Of a stretch of DNA of 64,000 bases, positions 10,621 through 22,354 are shown one piece after another. The notes under the pieces are model-generated. The model saw nothing but the letters and a program-made list of their open reading frames with translations. It ran no database searches and was not told the origin of the DNA. Source of the DNA: Drosophila pseudoobscura (Eukaryota; Arthropoda; Insecta; Diptera; Drosophilidae); NCBI RefSeq assembly GCF_009870125.1, contig NC_046681.1, positions 20,969,001 to 21,033,000 of the forward strand. The letters run 5' to 3'. Position numbers and translations under genes: made by a program. Each line of letters begins with the position of its first letter. Position 1 is the first letter of the stretch.

Positions 10621-11488
10621 GGATGGATCGACGGAAAATGTAACCGACAAGCAACACGAAAGGTGTTCAGCTATGGATGGAACAAAGGATCATACGACAC
10701 AAGGCATCTGAGGGATACAGTAATTAAGTAATCGGTTTACGGCATCTTAACTCAGAAAACAACCCAGAAATTTACACAATTATCTGTTTTTAATTTTTAT
10801 AACAGATCGGAAGCATTCTATTCACACATATGGACACAATTGAGATTTCGTAGAACTGTGGAGTAGGCCTACTGGGGATACCACGTTAAAAAAAACGCGC
10901 CTAGAACTTTACCAAATGCTGGTGGTGTGGAAAAGAGTTCATCTATTTTCCGATGCTCCTACGTGCTGTGCCGCCGGAAGCTAGCCAGTCATATAGAATA
11001 CTGTTACTGGATTAGTGCAGCATATTCCAGGCGAAAGTCTTCTCCATTAGTAAAGCTAGAAGTGGTCAATGTCTACGTGGCGAAACGATACATTCCAAGC
11101 CGCGTTAGGTTTCAAAATAAATCGGTTTATAAACATAATGTCGAGTCTTGCATTTTAGAAACACTTTTTGTCTTTTTTGATTAAATTATATTATGTAAAT
11201 ATAAATTCATTTTCATTTATTATAAAGCTATTCACGGTGTAGTGTTTCTTAAATGAGTAGAAAAAAACATGAAAAATTAAACACGAAAATAAACAAAATG
11301 GATAATATCCTAGACGACAGCGAGAGGTTTGTACATATGGCGGTGGAATTATGGCATTGCCGGATCTCCCTATACCGATACTTACTCTAAAAATTTCTTC
11401 TACCTTTCGTTTCATGTTAGGATCTCGGTCTTGCCTGTCCTATAGGACCCTATTCCTCAGAATTGAGTATCACGCATTGGCTCTAGCT

Positions 11489-14114
11489 TTAGTATTCCTC
11501 TTGGATCCTCTCGGATTTCTTGGCCAGGAGGGGAGTAATGGGCTGGTCCTTCCTGTTGGCCCGCTCCACCTGCTTAGCCTCCTTGTCACCATAGATATCC
11601 AGGTCCCGGCCGTAGTACCAGACCAGGTAATCAAATAACATTCCAATGAAGGTGAGTACTGTCCAAAGAGAAGGAAATTAGATCAGATTTGGTTTCCAAA
11701 GAACGGGGAGCCCCTGGTGATCTTACAGCAGGATAAAAAGTTGATGGAGTACCGGAACCGCGTCTGATCGTACAGCTGGCAATTGCCATTGCCGTTGCAG
11801 GTCTTCGTCCACACCAGACACGTGGAATCGATGAGGCGCCCGAATATAATCGGACCCGGAATCAAGGCAAACATACTGATCATCATCAGTGCCAATCCCT
11901 GGGCAAAGGACTTGTCCCCAGACTCCACCGCCCGGTAGTTGACCAGCACATTTCCCACACGGCCAGAGGACCCAAACCAATTGACGATCATCGAGGTTAT
12001 GGAGAACACCCAGAAGCTCCAGTTGCAGCCTTGCATGCAGATCCCCGGCCGAATAACCTCTTCTGGACTGGATCGACGAACTCGCGACAGCAACTGATCT
12101 TCGAAGTCATTTTCATCATTGAGCAGCGGCACCCCACTGCCACTGAGCGTGAAGTCCGTGGTTTCGTCCAGTTGTGGAGGTTGAGTGGTAGGCTCCAGTA
12201 GTTTCAGCAGCCTCTGAGCGGCGTTGGGCTGCAGTACACCAGCTTCTGCCAGACAACTGCAGTTCTCGTAGAGCTTCGACTCGGCGTTGTAGCCCTGACA
12301 GCCCGCATGGCAGGCCGAGAAGTATGTGGTATCCGTGGGCTCGTGGCAGACTGGGGTGTAGCTTATACCACTGCAGGAGCAGTTGGAGTTACAGGCACTG
12401 GTCAGGTTGAGCCTGTCGGTCGAAATTCATTAGAATAGGCAATGAGATTCAGGACTATCAGTTTTACCCGCCCACATGAGTCATGGAAAAGGTGTCTGGG
12501 CAGTAGAGGAAGGCATAGGATATCTGTCCCATGATGTAGACACATCCCACGATCACGTTCCACATAAGCACCTTGCTGACTGCAGGCTTCTTCTTTGACA
12601 GAACAAGGCCAGAGCCAATTAGGCCAACGACCATGCCCAGAATGGACACAGGACCCACCACCTAAAACGAACTTGGACCTTGGAATTCATTCAATATTTT
12701 TACAGACATTAATCGACTCACAATGGTGGCACTCTGTGAGTTTTTGTGGAACTGCACTTCCATGTATTTGGTGAGGAAAGTCATGAAGCCGGAGGCACCG
12801 AGGATATAGAAGACAGCCGAGGTGATGTTGAAGATCAGGAGCTTGTTGCGCAACAGTCGCATCAGGGCACGGGGAAAGTCTTTCAGCTTGGGCAGATCAG
12901 CATTCGCACCGGCCCCGGCTCCAATGTTGTCCAAGGCGGCATTCGAGGAGAAGCGACTGCTCAGCGAGAGATTCTCCTCGCGCTTGAGCTCCTCGTGGCG
13001 CATGGCCAGCGGCAGGTGGGAGTTGTGCTTGATGGGATCGTTAACCTTCGGCAGCTGCTTGGGAAAGAGTCCGATCAAACCCGAGAAGAGACACATCAAA
13101 GTGCCCAATATGACCCAGCCGAGCCACCAAGCTCCCAACCAGCGCGGATCCTTGCTGTCAATCAGCGGGGTCTTCGTGGGGTCAATGAAGGTGTTTAGGG
13201 AGATATAACCTAGGAGAGGAGCCACAGGGAATCAGTATCATAAGCTCGTTAATCACGAAGTTTACCCACCAAAGAAGAAGCCAACGACTGGACCAATCAT
13301 TCTCAGAGACATGGCTACCGCGAGCATCAGCGGGGTGTTTGTCTTCTTGGTGTTATCATCCAGATAGGTCTGGCCAAGGGAGTAGTACAGGGTATTGCCC
13401 ACGCCCAGGACGAACTGCGAGAGGAAGATCAAGACCAGGGGCACATAAGTGAAGAGGTCATCGCAGCCCTCCTCCTTTTTTCCAACGCCACACAGTTGCT
13501 CGCTCTGCGTTGATGTGACATTCTGGTGGAGTTGAAGAAACAATATAGTCTATAGAGGGAGAGAGTTATTTACTGGGCACTCACTGGGAGGGGAATACCA
13601 GAATCCGATGTGCTATTAATTAGGCTATCCTGGTACTCCTTGGTGAACTGCAGGACATCCTGGCCAGCGCCATAGATGAAATGTGGCAGGACGAGAATGT
13701 AGCAGGACAGGCCGCAGAAGACAATGCCCCAGGCAATCCAGCGCGGACGATTACGCTGTCCGCCAATGTACGATAAGATGAGGGACAACATTATCTGTGA
13801 GATCTCATTGCCACTGAGTATGATTCCTGTAAAATCAAGTAAAGTATTCAGTATGCCCACTTAAGGGTAGTTCTTCTTCTGGAGGACTTCGAACCTGTAG
13901 TCTGGCTCGGTATCTTGAAGCGTTTCTCCAGCGTGGTCAGTGTAACAATAAAATACATGTAAGACATAGCTTGGATGGTGCCTAGCAGTCCGTAGACACC
14001 CATGAACATCTTCGTGGTGGCGTACTTCTGCAGCCAGGCCGGGTGCCAGTTGGCCATTCCGCACAGGTAGTGTCCCGGTGGGGGAGCCGAGCCCCGACGT
14101 CGAACTTCCGTCAT
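11489..14114 (-). CDS. Oatp33Eb: Organic anion transporting polypeptide, copy 2, intact (759 aa)
   Basis: Intact partner of the copy at 5921-8486, same SLCO/OATP family and presumed plasma-membrane organic-anion carrier. Exons: 14114-13895, 13826-13585, 13549-13270, 13209-12722, 12661-12468, 12412-11727 and 11658-11489. Their sum is 2280 nt, exactly 760 codons, with matching phases throughout. The start MTEVRRRG at 14114 precedes the first membrane segment by about 35 residues. The signature DPRWLGAWWLGW falls near residues 268-280, the Cys-rich Kazal-like loop near 476-540, and the last membrane segment in the final exon (GMLFDYLVWYYGRDL). The tail ends with KKSERIQEEY and TAA. The last acceptor is a normal CAG (11659-11660). 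This copy keeps the unique upstream flank beyond 15036, so it is likely the fully regulated one. The symbol is inferred from linkage to eRF3 and bun. Confidence 0.93.
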
Positions 14115-14325
14115 CTCAGGCCTGTCTTTCTGTTTGTCTGCCTGTCAGCCTCTGTGGGGATGAGTTACTCCGATGCTACTGTCTTGTCCGTGGAGCTCAA
14201 TAAACCATTGAATGCGACAGATAAGATTGCGCTACCGGACAGGTGGACAGGAGTGATAGCGCTGCAATGGACAGATACAAAATTGTTTATAAATCACTGA
14301 TGCAACACCCTCGAATATCGGAGGA

Positions 14326-14439
14326 CTATTGTTGACTTCTGGGCAAGATTCCTCGCTCGATGTTCGCCATGTTCTGGAAATAGTCCAGGTAACCGTGACT
14401 TTTCCATTCGGGATCCGAAAACATCCAATCGTTAAGGGC
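14326..14439 (-). other. Orphan minus-strand 3'-terminal coding exon, unit 2
   Basis: Duplicate of 8698-8811 with the same acceptor, frame and stop. Here the sequence upstream on the minus strand continues naturally past 15036, so a parent gene would be sought at 15-16.4 kb or beyond. No clear partner exon was found there. Confidence 0.45.
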
Positions 14440-15036
14440 CTATAAAAGTTGGTTAATTGTCTCGATAGGGAAATTCGAGGCACTGGGTATTGATTAACTA
14501 ACGATAATGGCACCTACTCAAGATCATATTAGGTCTGGCCAGCAGCCCGATTAGATTGTGTGACGAAATTAATTTGATATCTATATGGTTTGGGGCGTGC
14601 TCTGCTCAGAAGTGTTCTGATATTGGCTATTTTTACCGCATAACGATGACCACTCGACTGACTGGAAAAAGGCATCCCTCCCTTTCAATTGATCAAATCA
14701 CTCCCTTGGCCAATTGCCGTTACGAGTATCATTAATGATATCTAATCGTCCGTTGAGGTCTGATCAACAGTTTCATCAGAACCCGCTGCGGAATAATCAG
14801 AATGACAACTCGATTAGCTTCGGGGAATCCTGATCCCACGACAATTAGATATTCCACTTGAAAGAAGAATTCTCGCCCAGTATAACTCTCATTTGAACCA
14901 CCTGTTTACTGGTCTAACAAATACCATTCCCTTCCATTTCGATTACTGGTCGACGTCTGCACCAATTTTTGGAGAATCCAGATTTGTTGGATGTTATTAT
15001 ATCAGTAACACTTCCTAATCAGGTCGGACGAAGGCC

Positions 15037-16446
15037 TTTAAACCGTTAAATGAAATAAGTGAAATGAACCCGGGATGGATAAAATAGAATTCCATCATTG
15101 CACTCAAAATAAATGTATGATATTATTTCCTTGTTCAGTAAATGATTTATTACAAGCCATATCGCATGTGATATGTGAAATATACATAGATCACTTGATA
15201 AGCGCATGTCAGGGACAGATTACCCCTGGCAAAGTATCATTTTGTTTATCAAAATTTTGATGCAAAGTTTTCAGCAAGTGATTCATTACAAAACATATCA
15301 CAAATCACATTTTGTTAATTTCAATTTCAGGGTTCTTCCACCAATAAACCAAAAAATATTGCCAAGGCTCCAAGCAACCTTAGATATTTTGAAGATACTT
15401 TTTCGGGAAGATTCAGCCTTTGCAGAAAGAAACACCAAAAAGAACTGCCTGCATCCCTGGGAAAGTAATCACTTTACGAGTATCAAGGATATACTCGTAC
15501 ACGAAAACCCCTTCCGCATGCCGCAACTACCCCAATGTCAATCGCCGGCTCGGGGCTGCCCAGATAGTAGTGGCTCCCACAATCGGAATGCCAGACAGGT
15601 GCACGTAAATAGTACTACACATACTATACTCGTATATGTGGTACAATACGTACTTTCGGTGAGTAGTTCGTAGCCTCTATTATTCGCACATTTAATTGTA
15701 TAATCTTATCGGCACTTGAACGATTAATGAAATTGCCGCTCGAGTTCCTTTTCACAGGGACCTGAACATGTCCCGGTCGCAGAGTCGAGGGCAATCGAAA
15801 CGGTAAAGATACGGGGCTGCAGCGCGAGGATGGATAAAGAGAGGACCGACCGACCGTTCAGCGGTGTGGCGCAAATCAGACTGAAAATTGAAATTTTTGA
15901 AATTTTCGTCGCTGTCCGGCCGGACCAAGCCGCTGCCTGTCGCCAATCGAAGCCCGATAAAGCATTATCGTCAAAGCTATAAAACAAAGCGGCGGGCTGC
16001 GAGTAAATAGTTCCAATCGGTGCTCGGTTCTCTTAGGCCTATATGCACCTGCCCTCCAACGGCTCACCCCGGCCCGCTCATTGCTGGCCCACGTGCAAAT
16101 ATGATTTATGTCGTTTCTCCAAAAAACTTGACGTTATCACTTGTCTTTGTCTTTCGCTGAAAATAGCCTGTTTCTCCTTCGCACTTTCTCGTGGAGACTT
16201 CTCGGTGGCCATAGCAATAACAATGACAATAGAATACGGACAATAACAGAACGACAACGACAATGACATTATTATTACGATCCACTGACCACTCGGCGCC
16301 CCCACAGTCCGGCACAATGATTAGATTTGTAAGCAAGTGAATTAGGCAGAATGTGGGTAGCGTAGAGTGTGTGCAGATTGTGTGGAGACTGTGTGGGGAG
16401 TGTAGAGTGTAGAATGTGCATCCAACGAGGGCCGCTACAGCAGTAC
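15037..16446. other. Spacer between duplicated block and Ac45-like gene
   Basis: No gene can be supported. A 155-codon plus-strand frame at 15206-15673 contains an acceptor-like TTTCAATTTCAG near 15331, but several overlapping frames are open and none resembles a known family. The part at 15700-16110 is GC-richer. Confidence 0.4.
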
Positions 16447-17963
16447 CTAGTTGTCCGTTTTTATGTGCAGATCCGGATCGTGGATATTCTGGACGAACCT
16501 GTTCCGGCCAATGTCCCACAGCATAATGAATCCCACGGACAGCACAAAGATCAGAAGGCCAAGTGCGAAGATGCTCTGGGAGAGGACGGAACTTATGTAT
16601 TTGTTGCAGTGCCAGCACGGTTTCGGCTTGTAGTCCGGATTAAAGCCGGAGTCAGATGCTGCAAAAGAAACAGATGATTCTATAATTATAAAATACATTT
16701 GCACAAGAGCAGCACCCCACCTTCGGTCATGACATCCAAATGGAATGAGTACAGGCTCAGGCGGGCTCCTTCATCCGAATAGGCGGTGATGGACTGACAG
16801 CACAGACTGTTCTTCAAGCTGAAGAATATCAGTTCCCGCGGATAGTACGTCACATTGATGTTGAAAATAATGCGTGTGATCTGCCAGCTGCCGCCCACAG
16901 GCAAACTCTCGATCAGCATGTAGCCCATATGGGTATTCAGTACAATCACGAAACCCTCGTTGACGCCGTGGGAACCCACCAGACCCACCTGCAGACTCTC
17001 GTTGCCCGTTTTCAGCTCAACGTAGGTGCGATTGTAGTGCACCTCATGGCCGACTTTTACCTCCTCGGCCAGGATGATCTTTAGCACGCCAACGATGGCC
17101 AGCTCATGTCGCAGAATGGTGAGTTTCGTGGGATCTGCCTTTTGGCCAACATCGCCAGTGAAGACGACATTCGTATCTTCGTTGTGGCTATGGCGCATGC
17201 TGGACGTGCTGTAATATCTACGACGCTTGAGAGCTCGGGACTCCTCCTCGAAGGCCGTGTAGATGTGGATGACGCGGCAACTCTTGAGCTCATCCAAGAC
17301 GGCGGCTATTGTGGCATCTAAGAGAGAGTAGACCAGGCATGATCAGTTGCTGCACTTGGCCATTGAATCGAACCCACCATGTGCCGGCAGATTGCGATCC
17401 CCGAAGTTGAAGCAGTGTATACGACCGATCTCGCAAGGAATCTCCTTCGCCAAATTAATCTCCGTTCCGTCCGCGGGTAGAACGTGCCAAACCAGGCCAG
17501 GACTGATCGATACCCGACTAATGTGGTCTAATGCCCTTATGGGCTTCTCCACCTGACTGTAGAATCGCACGGGCAAAATCTGACTCATCATCGGGTAACA
17601 TGAAGGGCAGTTTATATCTTTGGCCGTTAGCTATAAGGATTAGTTCCAAGAATGTTGGTCGGTTAAATCGGTTTGCTAAACGTACGATTATTATATCAGG
17701 ACTTACCTCTGTGGCCAGGTAGACTACTATCATATAGTCCTTGTGAATCGGTTTCAGCATCCGAACCAAGTCAAAGGTTTTCATGTATTTAAATATGGTT
17801 TGAGGCGGGGGTCTGCAGAGGACAAATTTCAAGCAACTATAGGCGATATGTGACTATTAAGGACTCACGTGTCTAGTCCCCATATCAGCATGGGTGGAGT
17901 ACTGGGAGGAAAAATGGCCCAGACCAACTTTATAATCATCACAACACACAACCAACGATACAT
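16447..17963 (-). CDS. V-type proton ATPase accessory subunit Ac45 (S1)-like protein, 420 aa
   Basis: Single-pass membrane protein resembling Ac45/ATP6AP1, which assists assembly and sorting of the V-ATPase Vo sector in secretory and endosomal membranes. Exons on the minus strand: 17963-17869, 17812-17707, 17630-17378, 17317-16721 and 16658-16447, total 1263 nt. The start MYRWLCVVMIIKLVWAIF is a signal-peptide-like segment. The lumenal part contains ILPVRFYSQVEKP, CEIGRIHCFNFGD and several N-glycosylation sequons (NRT, NES, NVT). One membrane helix lies near residues 378-400 (FALGLLIFVLSVGFIML), followed by a short cytosolic tail with DPDLHIKTDN, the layout of Ac45. The third intron (17631-17706, 76 nt) has no stop in one frame but retention shifts the frame. 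It is transcribed convergently toward Oatp copy 2's upstream side. I assign the family from overall layout rather than a single signature. Which Drosophila paralogue it is, I cannot say. Confidence 0.8.
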
Positions 17964-18725
17964 TTTGTTGCAAATTGAAATCAGTTCTTAAATTTCTTTG
18001 GCTATATAATTTACAGATTTTCTTGAAGGCTTTTCGTAAGCAATATTCAAGGCCGACTTTGTTTTCTTCTAAAGAAAAATAGATACTTGCATATCGTTCA
18101 CAGTACTTTCGCTTCAGAAATCATAGCTAAAATATAACTACATTTTTCTAGGCTACGAAATGTCTTCGTAATATCTCTATTTATGCAGCATCATTAATCC
18201 TAAGCCTTAAGCCTAAGAAGGCAAATAGAATAAGTCAATATATAACCAAATATGGGTAGAAAGGCTCGGAACTTCTCCACGGTTAACTTAGAGTAAACTT
18301 CTAAAATGAACTCACTACTGAAAAGATCGGGACCATCTTATATTAACTCCAAGCGATCCCAATTGTTTAGATACATGCTTGATGCTGCTGCAACATGTCC
18401 CCCACGATCCCACGATGCGTAAGCGGCGGCAATAAAGTTGCTATTAGGCACGAAAATGAAACAAAAAGTATGTGCTAAACTCTGATAAGATAAAACGGGA
18501 CGCCTTATCAGTGGACGGACAGACACTGAGAGCGAGGCGAGAGGTGTACCCCAGGTAGAGCTCTCCTCAGTTTGCTCTCGTCCAGCTATTCGAATAGACG
18601 TTGGTCTGGTCAGTGCGTGGTGTGGTGAAGATGCCATCGATTCATGGCCATTGAAGAAAGTTAATATCTAAAAAGCTAGTGAGCAAAAAACAAAAACGAA
18701 ATACATATCGAAATCGAATAGAAAT
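17964..18725. other. Divergent promoter region between Ac45-like gene and the plus-strand Oatp
   Basis: 762 bases separate the two oppositely oriented start codons, so the region probably carries both promoters and 5' leaders. It is AT-rich near the Ac45-like side. The Oatp side has GATA-type words and TCAGTG initiator-like strings near 18506 and 18609. No coding exon is seen. Confidence 0.5.
18482..18511 (+). promoter_or_regulatory. Inverted GATA-factor sites near the presumed Oatp start
   Basis: TGATAAGATAAAACGG followed by CTTATCAGTG places two tandem and one inverted GATA words within 30 bases, about 215-245 bases upstream of the ATG. GATA factors drive gut and fat-body genes in Drosophila, where Oatps often act. 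Use here is inferred. Confidence 0.35.
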
Positions 18726-21700
18726 ATGGCGCAAAATATGCGCAACTCCGATCTATCGCAGATAGCTGTAAATGCCAACAACATACCCGACGGTGGGTCC
18801 CAAGAAACTCATAAATAGTGCCTCCGTGACTGCCTCGACACGTAATATATAAAATCCTCTCTTCCTCCCAGACAGCGTCGATTGCGGTATCAAGGGTCTG
18901 GGCTGGTGCCGTGGCCCAGGATGCCAGAAGTATGCCCGTCTGCGCACGTTTGTCCTGGTCCTGGCCTGCATTGGGATGCTCCAGGGCGCCAGCGAATCCT
19001 ACTTCCGTGTGTCGGCCAAACAGGCTGCATCCCAGTACGGCTACAGTGCCCTGCTAGTCGGTGAGTAAGCCACACCTATCCCCTATCGCAAAAACACGAA
19101 CATTACTCGCGCAGCCAGCTCAGGTGTACGGTAGTAATCGAGGTGTTGGCCTGGTTCTACGAGGAGATTTTTTGTGAGTTATCAGTTTTGCGATATTGTT
19201 GACGATTGCCAGTGCCTGTGGGCGGGGGCATTCGTTCTCCCGTTTATATACCCAGTACTCTTCAAGGTACAAGGGTATATTGTATTTCTACCTAAGGTTC
19301 CTAAATTGGTAGATGGACCGAAGCCCAAAGCCTGGAGCCAGATCAAAAGACAGTCTGAAAAAATCGTGTTCCAAAGATTTGTACGCGCGTTACTAATCTT
19401 ACTATTTATATGGTTTTTCCCTCCTTGCTGTCAGTATTCCAATCGCTTTTTCCGCAACGGGTATCGAATAGTCCAAATGCGACTCAATAGAGTTATCATT
19501 CCATTGTTTTCCATATCTGTGGGGGGCAAGATAGTTATTCGTCATCAGATGCAATACGTAATCAGAACCAAACCTTCATCCGGTCTGGCCAGAATGACTG
19601 GGAAATTTTACCTATGGATTTACTTTTACCGAAATTACCGAAACATTCTTCATGCTATAGGGAGCCCAATGTGGTGTTGACATCTCATATCAAATGCAAT
19701 TGACCAAAAATGTGTTCGCGTTACTCATACGTCATATCTTTCTCTATCAATTGGGCTAGATAAGGATGATATACTTGGTGGAATTCTGGGTTTTCCTTCA
19801 ACTAAACTAAAGGCCTCGTATTTATAAAGGTTTCTTTTGATAACTTACCCATAGATTGGCTACTGGTGACTAGCGGCCTGTGCCAGGCTGTGTTTGCCTT
19901 GGTGTTCGCCTTCTGGGCGGATGTCTTCCATCCGATCAAGTGGCTGGTGGGCACGTTGATGCTTCAATCAGTGACGTGTGTGATCGCCATCATTCCCAAC
20001 ATAATGAACTTGTAAGTAGCATACAGTATCCTTACATCATTTATCCTCTAACACTGTGAAACCTCTTTTAGTGCTGATGGGACCAAGGCAAAGGATGCTC
20101 TCTTGGATGCGAATCTGTGTGCGACTTCCCTGGCGCAGTTCCAGAAACTGACGCTGACAGAGGCCCAGAGCAGCACCATCACCCTGGTGTTGCTCTTCAT
20201 ACTCCAGCTAGCTCTGGGCATGGGCGGACTGGCGTACTACACCATCGGCGTCAGCTACATCGACGACAACTCCCTGTCCCAGGACAGTCCGGCGGTGATT
20301 GCTGCCACGCTGGCGGCTCGCGTCTTTGGCCAGCAGGCGGGATCGTTTCTGGTCTTGGGCGTGGGCCTGACCCAAGTCGGCTGGTGGCTGGGTTGGGCAA
20401 TCCTGGCGCCACTCATATTTGTGGGAGCCGTGATGGTGGGGCTGTTCCCGAAGCGACTGCCCAAGACGGTGATCCATCAAGCCGCTCAGCGGATAATCGA
20501 GCAGTCGAACATGCGCAGCTTCGGCAGCCAGTTCTCGACGTACCTGGACGACACGGACTTCTGGCCCTCGATGAAGCGTCTCTTCAACAACCGCCTGCTG
20601 ATGGTCAATCTCGTGAGCATCATGTTCGTCCAGAGTGCTATCGTGAACTTCGGCCTGCAGGAGGAGAGCTATCTGCAGAGTCGCTTCTTCCTGCCGTACA
20701 ACGAGCAGGATGGTCTCACGGAGGAGTGGCGCTCTGCCTTCGTCTCGTACTTCCTCAAGCCTCCGGTAATGGCAGTGGGCATGCTGATCGGGGGACTGGT
20801 CATCTCCAAGGCTCAGCTTTCGGCCCGCACCATCGTTGGGATCAACATGGGCATGGGCCTCCACCTGGTGGCCATCTTCGTGGGATTCGTCTTCCTCAAG
20901 TGCGATGTCGGCGCAATTGCGGGCGTGGTCGGGGGCAAGCTCAGTCAGCCCTATTGCTCGAGCCAATGCCTGTGCACGCCCACCGCCTTCATGCCGGTGT
21001 GCCCGGAGAACAGTAGCATTACGTACTTCTCTCCGTGCTACGCCGGCTGCACCAAGCAGACCTCCATCAACAGTTTTGAGCTCTTCGAGGGCTGCAGCTG
21101 CAGTGGGGATCAGACCCAGAACACCTCGGGCCTGATGCGTGCCACGGCCGGAGCTTGTAGTGGCGACGTCTGCCAGCAGACCATCATCCTGTTCCAGATT
21201 TTCAGCATTTCGTCGGCCTTCCTGCTGGGCATGATGACGATTGGCAAGACTTTGATAACACTACGCGCCGTCCTGCCGCAGGACAAGACCTTGGCACTGG
21301 CTTTCGAGGTGATGCTCGTCGGACTCTTCGCCTATATTCCCGTGCATCTCAGCTACGATTTGGTGACCCGTAAGTACTGTCCACACTCTTCTTGCGGGCT
21401 TCTTGCTCATGTTTTTCCCTTTACAGGCTCCACATGCGTCTACTGGGCTCCCAACTATGAGCGTTGTCTGCTCCGAGAGACCCCGAAGCATGGAAATATC
21501 CTGGATATTCTCACCGCCAGCTTGATCCTGACTGGCGTGCTCTTCGATATTCTGGTGTTCATCTTCGCCAAGGGTCTGAACCTCTACAACTGCAAGGTGA
21601 CGGACAACAACTACACGCCTTCGCTGTACGCCCCGATTCCGCACGAGGACACAACCGCTTCGGCGTCTGCGCCGCGAGGTGGCAGCCCCCTGACCACGAC

Positions 21701-22256
21701 AACCACATCCATGGCCTCCGCGTCACCCATGCAGCGACGGGATGCTCCCAAGGAGGAAGCTCAACAACCGGTAGGCGTTTTTCGGAATCCCAGCTCCGTG
21801 ACAACCTCTTCCGGTGGAGCCCAAAGCATTGTTGAACCCAACGGCAGTGGAGTAACCTATGCCCAGGTGATCTTTCCTCCGGACAGACGCAAGGCCAACG
21901 ATGGCAACACCTCTCCCAAGCGCCTGGCCGTTCCTGCCAATGTCCCAGTGCATCATCTCTCCGAGACTGATGTGCGCGCACAGTTGGGCACCCTAAGGTC
22001 CTTCAATGCCCCCAGCCAAGTGGCTGATCTGGGTCATGATGTTGTGGACAAGCAGCCCCAGCCACAGGTTCAGCTTTTGGAGGAGCCACAGCAAACAATT
22101 CCTCCTGTTCTTCCGGCAACGGATCCACCGACAACTGTTCCAGCTCTTCCAGAAACATCTCCACCGATAACTCCACCTCCTGTCCAAAGAACGGAGGTTA
22201 TTGATCACAAGCAGCTGGATGAAGGAAGACCTCAAAGTCCCGAAACGGATTTCTGA
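18726..22256 (+). CDS. Oatp33Ea: Organic anion transporting polypeptide, divergent, 846 aa
   Basis: Second SLCO/OATP-family transporter, presumed plasma-membrane organic-anion carrier. Exons: 18726-18792, 18872-19060, 19855-20011, 20072-21369 and 21427-22256, total 2541 nt with matching phases. The 57-nt fourth intron (21370-21426) has no in-frame stop, so the frame also stays open if it is kept. The start MAQNMRNSDLSQ precedes a Cys-containing segment and a first membrane helix. DWLLVTSGLCQAVF and the OATP-typical FADGTKA-type loop follow. The family signature is degenerate, reading TQVGWWLGW near residue 238-246 in place of the usual D-x-R-W-x-G-A-W-W. A Cys-rich Kazal-like loop lies at about 432-504. 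The last membrane segments end near FAKGLNLYN. A Pro/Thr/Ser-rich tail of roughly 200 residues follows and is longer than usual. The symbol is inferred from adjacency to bun. It could be swapped with Oatp33Eb. Confidence 0.93.
19135..19173 (+). other. Possible 39-nt cassette exon in intron 2 of the Oatp
   Basis: Between a TAG acceptor and a GTGAGT donor lies a 39-base stretch, a multiple of three, open in the frame set by exon 2 (reading VIEVLAWFYEEIF). Inclusion would insert 13 residues before WLLVTSG and keep the downstream frame. The upstream polypyrimidine signal is weak, so this may be chance. Confidence 0.25.
19180..19850. other. Expanded intron 2 with probable repeat insertion
   Basis: The other introns of this gene are 57-79 nt, whereas this one is 794 nt. 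Inside it, TATACCCAGTAC and GTACAAGGGTATA near 19238-19276 form an inverted repeat of a kind common in Drosophila mobile repeats. No coding potential is recognised. I infer an old insertion but cannot name the element. Confidence 0.35.
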
Positions 22257-22345
22257 CGCGGTCACACACAAAGTATTCTAAAGTTTTTTATTATATTTCT
22301 TAGTCTAGATAAAACCCTAATATCAAGAAACGAATCATTTGAACA

Positions 22346-22351
22346 AATAAA
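22346..22351 (+). terminator. Poly(A) signal of the plus-strand Oatp
   Basis: AATAAA about 90 bases after the TGA stop, followed by a T-rich stretch. It is the first canonical hexamer downstream. Confidence 0.65.
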
Positions 22352-22354
22352 GGT

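Larger units (their letters stand above)
9768..11178 (+). ncRNA. Candidate spliced non-coding transcription unit, unit 2
   Basis: Duplicate of 4140-5550 with the same TATA box and the same intron-like borders. It differs by the shorter A tract, a changed ATG region near 10075, an extra T near 10946 and single substitutions. The splice-like signals are kept while reading frames are not. Confidence 0.3.
9408..15036. repeat. Segmental tandem duplication, unit 2
   Basis: Second, direct copy of the unit at 3668-9407. It is shorter because about 90 bases present in unit 1 near 3718-3820 are replaced by a few filler bases near 9451-9458, and because its poly(A) tract is shorter. Its right edge runs into unique sequence after CAGGTCGGACGAAGGCC, so this unit keeps the natural upstream flank of the Oatp gene. 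Confidence 0.93.

Noticed and set aside
15206..15673. 155-codon plus-strand frame after the duplication
   Set aside because: Several overlapping frames are open on both strands and there is no family resemblance or splice partner.
20208..20966. 252-codon minus-strand frame opposite the divergent Oatp
   Set aside because: It mirrors the coding strand of a high-GC exon; composition is His/Glu/Gln-rich and it resembles no family.
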